Shown here: one piece after another, positions 6,531 to 7,581 of the stretch
Layout: every line of letters starts with the position of its first letter
Position numbering within the stretch: position 1 is the stretch's first letter
Assembly (NCBI GenBank): GCA_023134955.1
Contig: JAGLUC010000231.1
Location: 1 to 7,581, forward strand
Length of the DNA stretch: 7,581 nt
Direction: 5' to 3'
DNA from: Methylococcales bacterium
GTDB taxonomy: Bacteria > Pseudomonadota > Gammaproteobacteria > Methylococcales > Methylomonadaceae
Notes under the pieces: model-generated
What the model was told of the DNA's origin: nothing
The model's database searches: none
The model's input: the letters and a program-made list of their open reading frames with translations, nothing else
Translations under genes and position numbers: made by a program

Positions 6531-6595
6531 TCATGACAAACAATTGATTATAAAGTTTCCGGCTAATTTAAAGCGGACGAAGAACAAGAGAATTA

Positions 6596-6688
6596 TCAAA
6601 GGATGGGGTTCATTTGGCATTTATTTAAAACCATTTCACATAATCGGATTAATGAACAGCCGCAAGTTGAACAAATAGGGGTATTCAT
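6596..6688 (-). CDS. Cysteine-rich mini-ORF directly downstream of merA
   Basis: An ORF of 30 codons beginning MNTPICSTCGCSLIRL, with three cysteines as CxxCxC near residues 6-11 and two more later (17 and 24). It starts 26 bp after the merA stop on the same strand. An ATG two codons upstream (6694) is in frame and better spaced from a weak AGAAG. The first 16 residues resemble the start of longer cysteine-rich (YHS/TRASH-like) metal-binding proteins that I recall from proteobacteria, but that memory is unverified. After residue 16 the resemblance ends, and the other two frames stop quickly, so this may be the 5' remnant of a truncated gene rather than a working peptide. A real microprotein binding Hg(II) cannot be excluded. 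Confidence 0.35.
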   Translation of the reverse strand: MNTPICSTCGCSLIRLCEMVLNKCQMNPIL

Positions 6689-6714
6689 AAGCATAAGCTT
6701 CTTCTAACCGTAAC

Positions 6715-7581
6715 TTAACCAGCACAACAGGAAAGCTCTTTCACGTCTTTACTAAAGGTTTGAGCACACAGTTTAATGCCTTCTACCATGGTTAAATACG
6801 GAAATAATTGTCCAGCAAGTTCTTCAATCGTCATCTGATTATGGATGGCTAATGCCACAGTCTGGATCATCTCTCCCGCTTCTGGTGCCAATATCTGAGC
6901 CCCTATTAAACGCCTACTAGCTTTTTCTATAACCAGTTTTACAAAACCACGTGTTTCAAAATTTGCCAAGGCACGGGGTACGTTCTCTAAAGCTAATAAG
7001 CGACTGTCGGTTTTTATATTTTTTAGCTGTGCTTCTGCTTCCGTCAATCCAACGGTTGCCATTTGTGGTTCGGTAAACATCACCACAGGCATGGCTGATA
7101 AGTTGATAGCCGCATCTCCGCCTGTCATATTAATGGCTGCACGGGTTCCTGCAGCCGCTGCAACATAAACAAACTGCGGTTGGTTGGTACAGTCTCCTGC
7201 TGCATAAATATGTTTAACATTGGTTCTCATATGGTCGTCAACAGTAATAACGCCACCTTTACCTACGCTAACCCCTGCTTTTTTCAGTGCAAGGTCATCG
7301 GTATTAGGTGGTCGCCCAGTAGCAATCAATAACTGATCACCGACCAGTTCCAACCCATTAGTGGTATTTATGGTGAATTTGCCTGATGAAAACAGACCTT
7401 TGTTGTATGAAATCGATTCTGCTTGAGTATCTGTATAGATGGTCATACCTTCTGCTTGCAGAATTTTATGCAGTTCTGCACCAATAACCGGGTCTTCTCT
7501 AAATAATAGTGAGTGGCGTGCCAACAAGGTCACTTTAGAACCTAGTCTCAAGAAAGCTTGTGCCAGTTCCAATGCTACAAT
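6715..7581 (-). CDS. merA: Mercuric reductase MerA, C-terminal 288 residues (5' end outside window)
   Basis: Cytoplasmic flavoenzyme that reduces Hg(II) to volatile Hg(0) with NADPH. The frame is open to the right edge; the first visible residues IVALELAQAF belong to the NAD(P)H-binding domain, so the N-terminal half with the FAD-binding start, the redox CxxxxC site and any NmerA domain lies outside. Counting from the first visible residue: ATGRPPNT (about 87-94), the second FAD motif IYAAGDC (125-131), the run from FVYVAAAAGTRAAINMTGGD (137-156) into the dimerisation domain, FPYLTMVEG (260-268) with the tyrosine that aids Hg transfer, and the C-terminal pair C285-C286 in SCCAG that captures Hg(II) for the partner subunit. 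These stretches closely follow Tn501-type MerA from memory. One extra cysteine (C272, in KLCAQTF) stands where Tn501 has alanine. A leftmost TTG at 7572 is internal, not the start. Other mer genes may lie to the right. Confidence 0.97.
   Translation of the reverse strand: MVALELAQAFLRLGSKVTLLARHSLLFREDPVIGAELHKILQAEGMTIYTDTQAESISYNKGLFSSGKFTINTTNGLELVGDQLLIATGRPPNTDDLALKKAGVSVGKGGVITVDDHMRTNVKHIYAAGDCTNQPQFVYVAAAAGTRAAINMTGGDAAINLSAMPVVMFTEPQMATVGLTEAEAQLKNIKTDSRLLALENVPRALANFETRGFVKLVIEKASRRLIGAQILAPEAGEMIQTVALAIHNQMTIEELAGQLFPYLTMVEGIKLCAQTFSKDVKELSCCAG

Larger units (their letters stand above)
6204..6595. other. Intergenic stretch between the mini-ORF and the DCC gene, about 390 bp
   Basis: It holds no convincing gene. 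It contains, from right to left, about 65 bp of unassigned AT-rich sequence, element B (6379-6530), an AAAGATCTTT palindrome (6309-6318) and the 12-bp inverted repeat at 6264-6292. The promoter of the DCC-ferritin operon should lie here, but I see no pair of -35 and -10 boxes good enough to name. There is no hairpin followed by a T-run on either strand, so no intrinsic terminator can be assigned for the merA transcript. Confidence 0.55.

Noticed and set aside
6603..6711. Plus-strand ORF of about 33 codons opposite the cysteine-rich mini-ORF
   Set aside because: No ribosome binding site and no recognisable sequence; low-complexity chance frame.

Overview
The window reads as a moderately AT-rich chromosomal segment of a proteobacterium, most likely a gammaproteobacterium. 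That guess rests on remembered family resemblance of the encoded proteins and on the palindromic intergenic repeats; no rRNA or tRNA is present to settle it. A methanotroph-like organism is possible but not shown.

Left part (1-2794, minus strand): an ABC exporter pair of the MacB/LolCDE/FtsX type. The ATPase gene comes first and overlaps the large permease gene by four bases (ATGA). The permease is open for 700 codons and runs off the left edge. Position 2795-3160 is a divergent intergenic region holding a roughly 170-bp palindromic repeat (element A). Centre (3161-4927, plus strand): a complete ABC half-transporter with fused membrane and nucleotide-binding domains, of the MsbA-related type.

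Right part (4950-7581, minus strand): read in transcription order, the 3' two thirds of a mercuric reductase gene (merA, cut by the right edge), a tiny cysteine-rich ORF, a 150-bp composite palindromic repeat (element B), a DCC-family thiol-oxidoreductase-like protein (CPKC motif), a bacterioferritin-like protein, a 126-bp near-complete palindrome (element C) and a small protein tentatively placed in DUF3703. The thiol-redox and ferritin-like genes have good ribosome binding sites and lie 47 bp apart, so they probably form a small operon downstream of, but separated from, merA. A perfect 12-bp inverted repeat lies in front of this operon and is a candidate operator.

MerA reduces Hg(II) to Hg(0) in the cytoplasm. 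The genes behind it would fit thiol or metal stress handling, but that link is inferred from position only. The strongest unexplained signals are the three palindromic repeat elements of three different sequences, one of which supplies the stop codon of the ferritin-like gene, and the cysteine-rich mini-ORF directly after merA.
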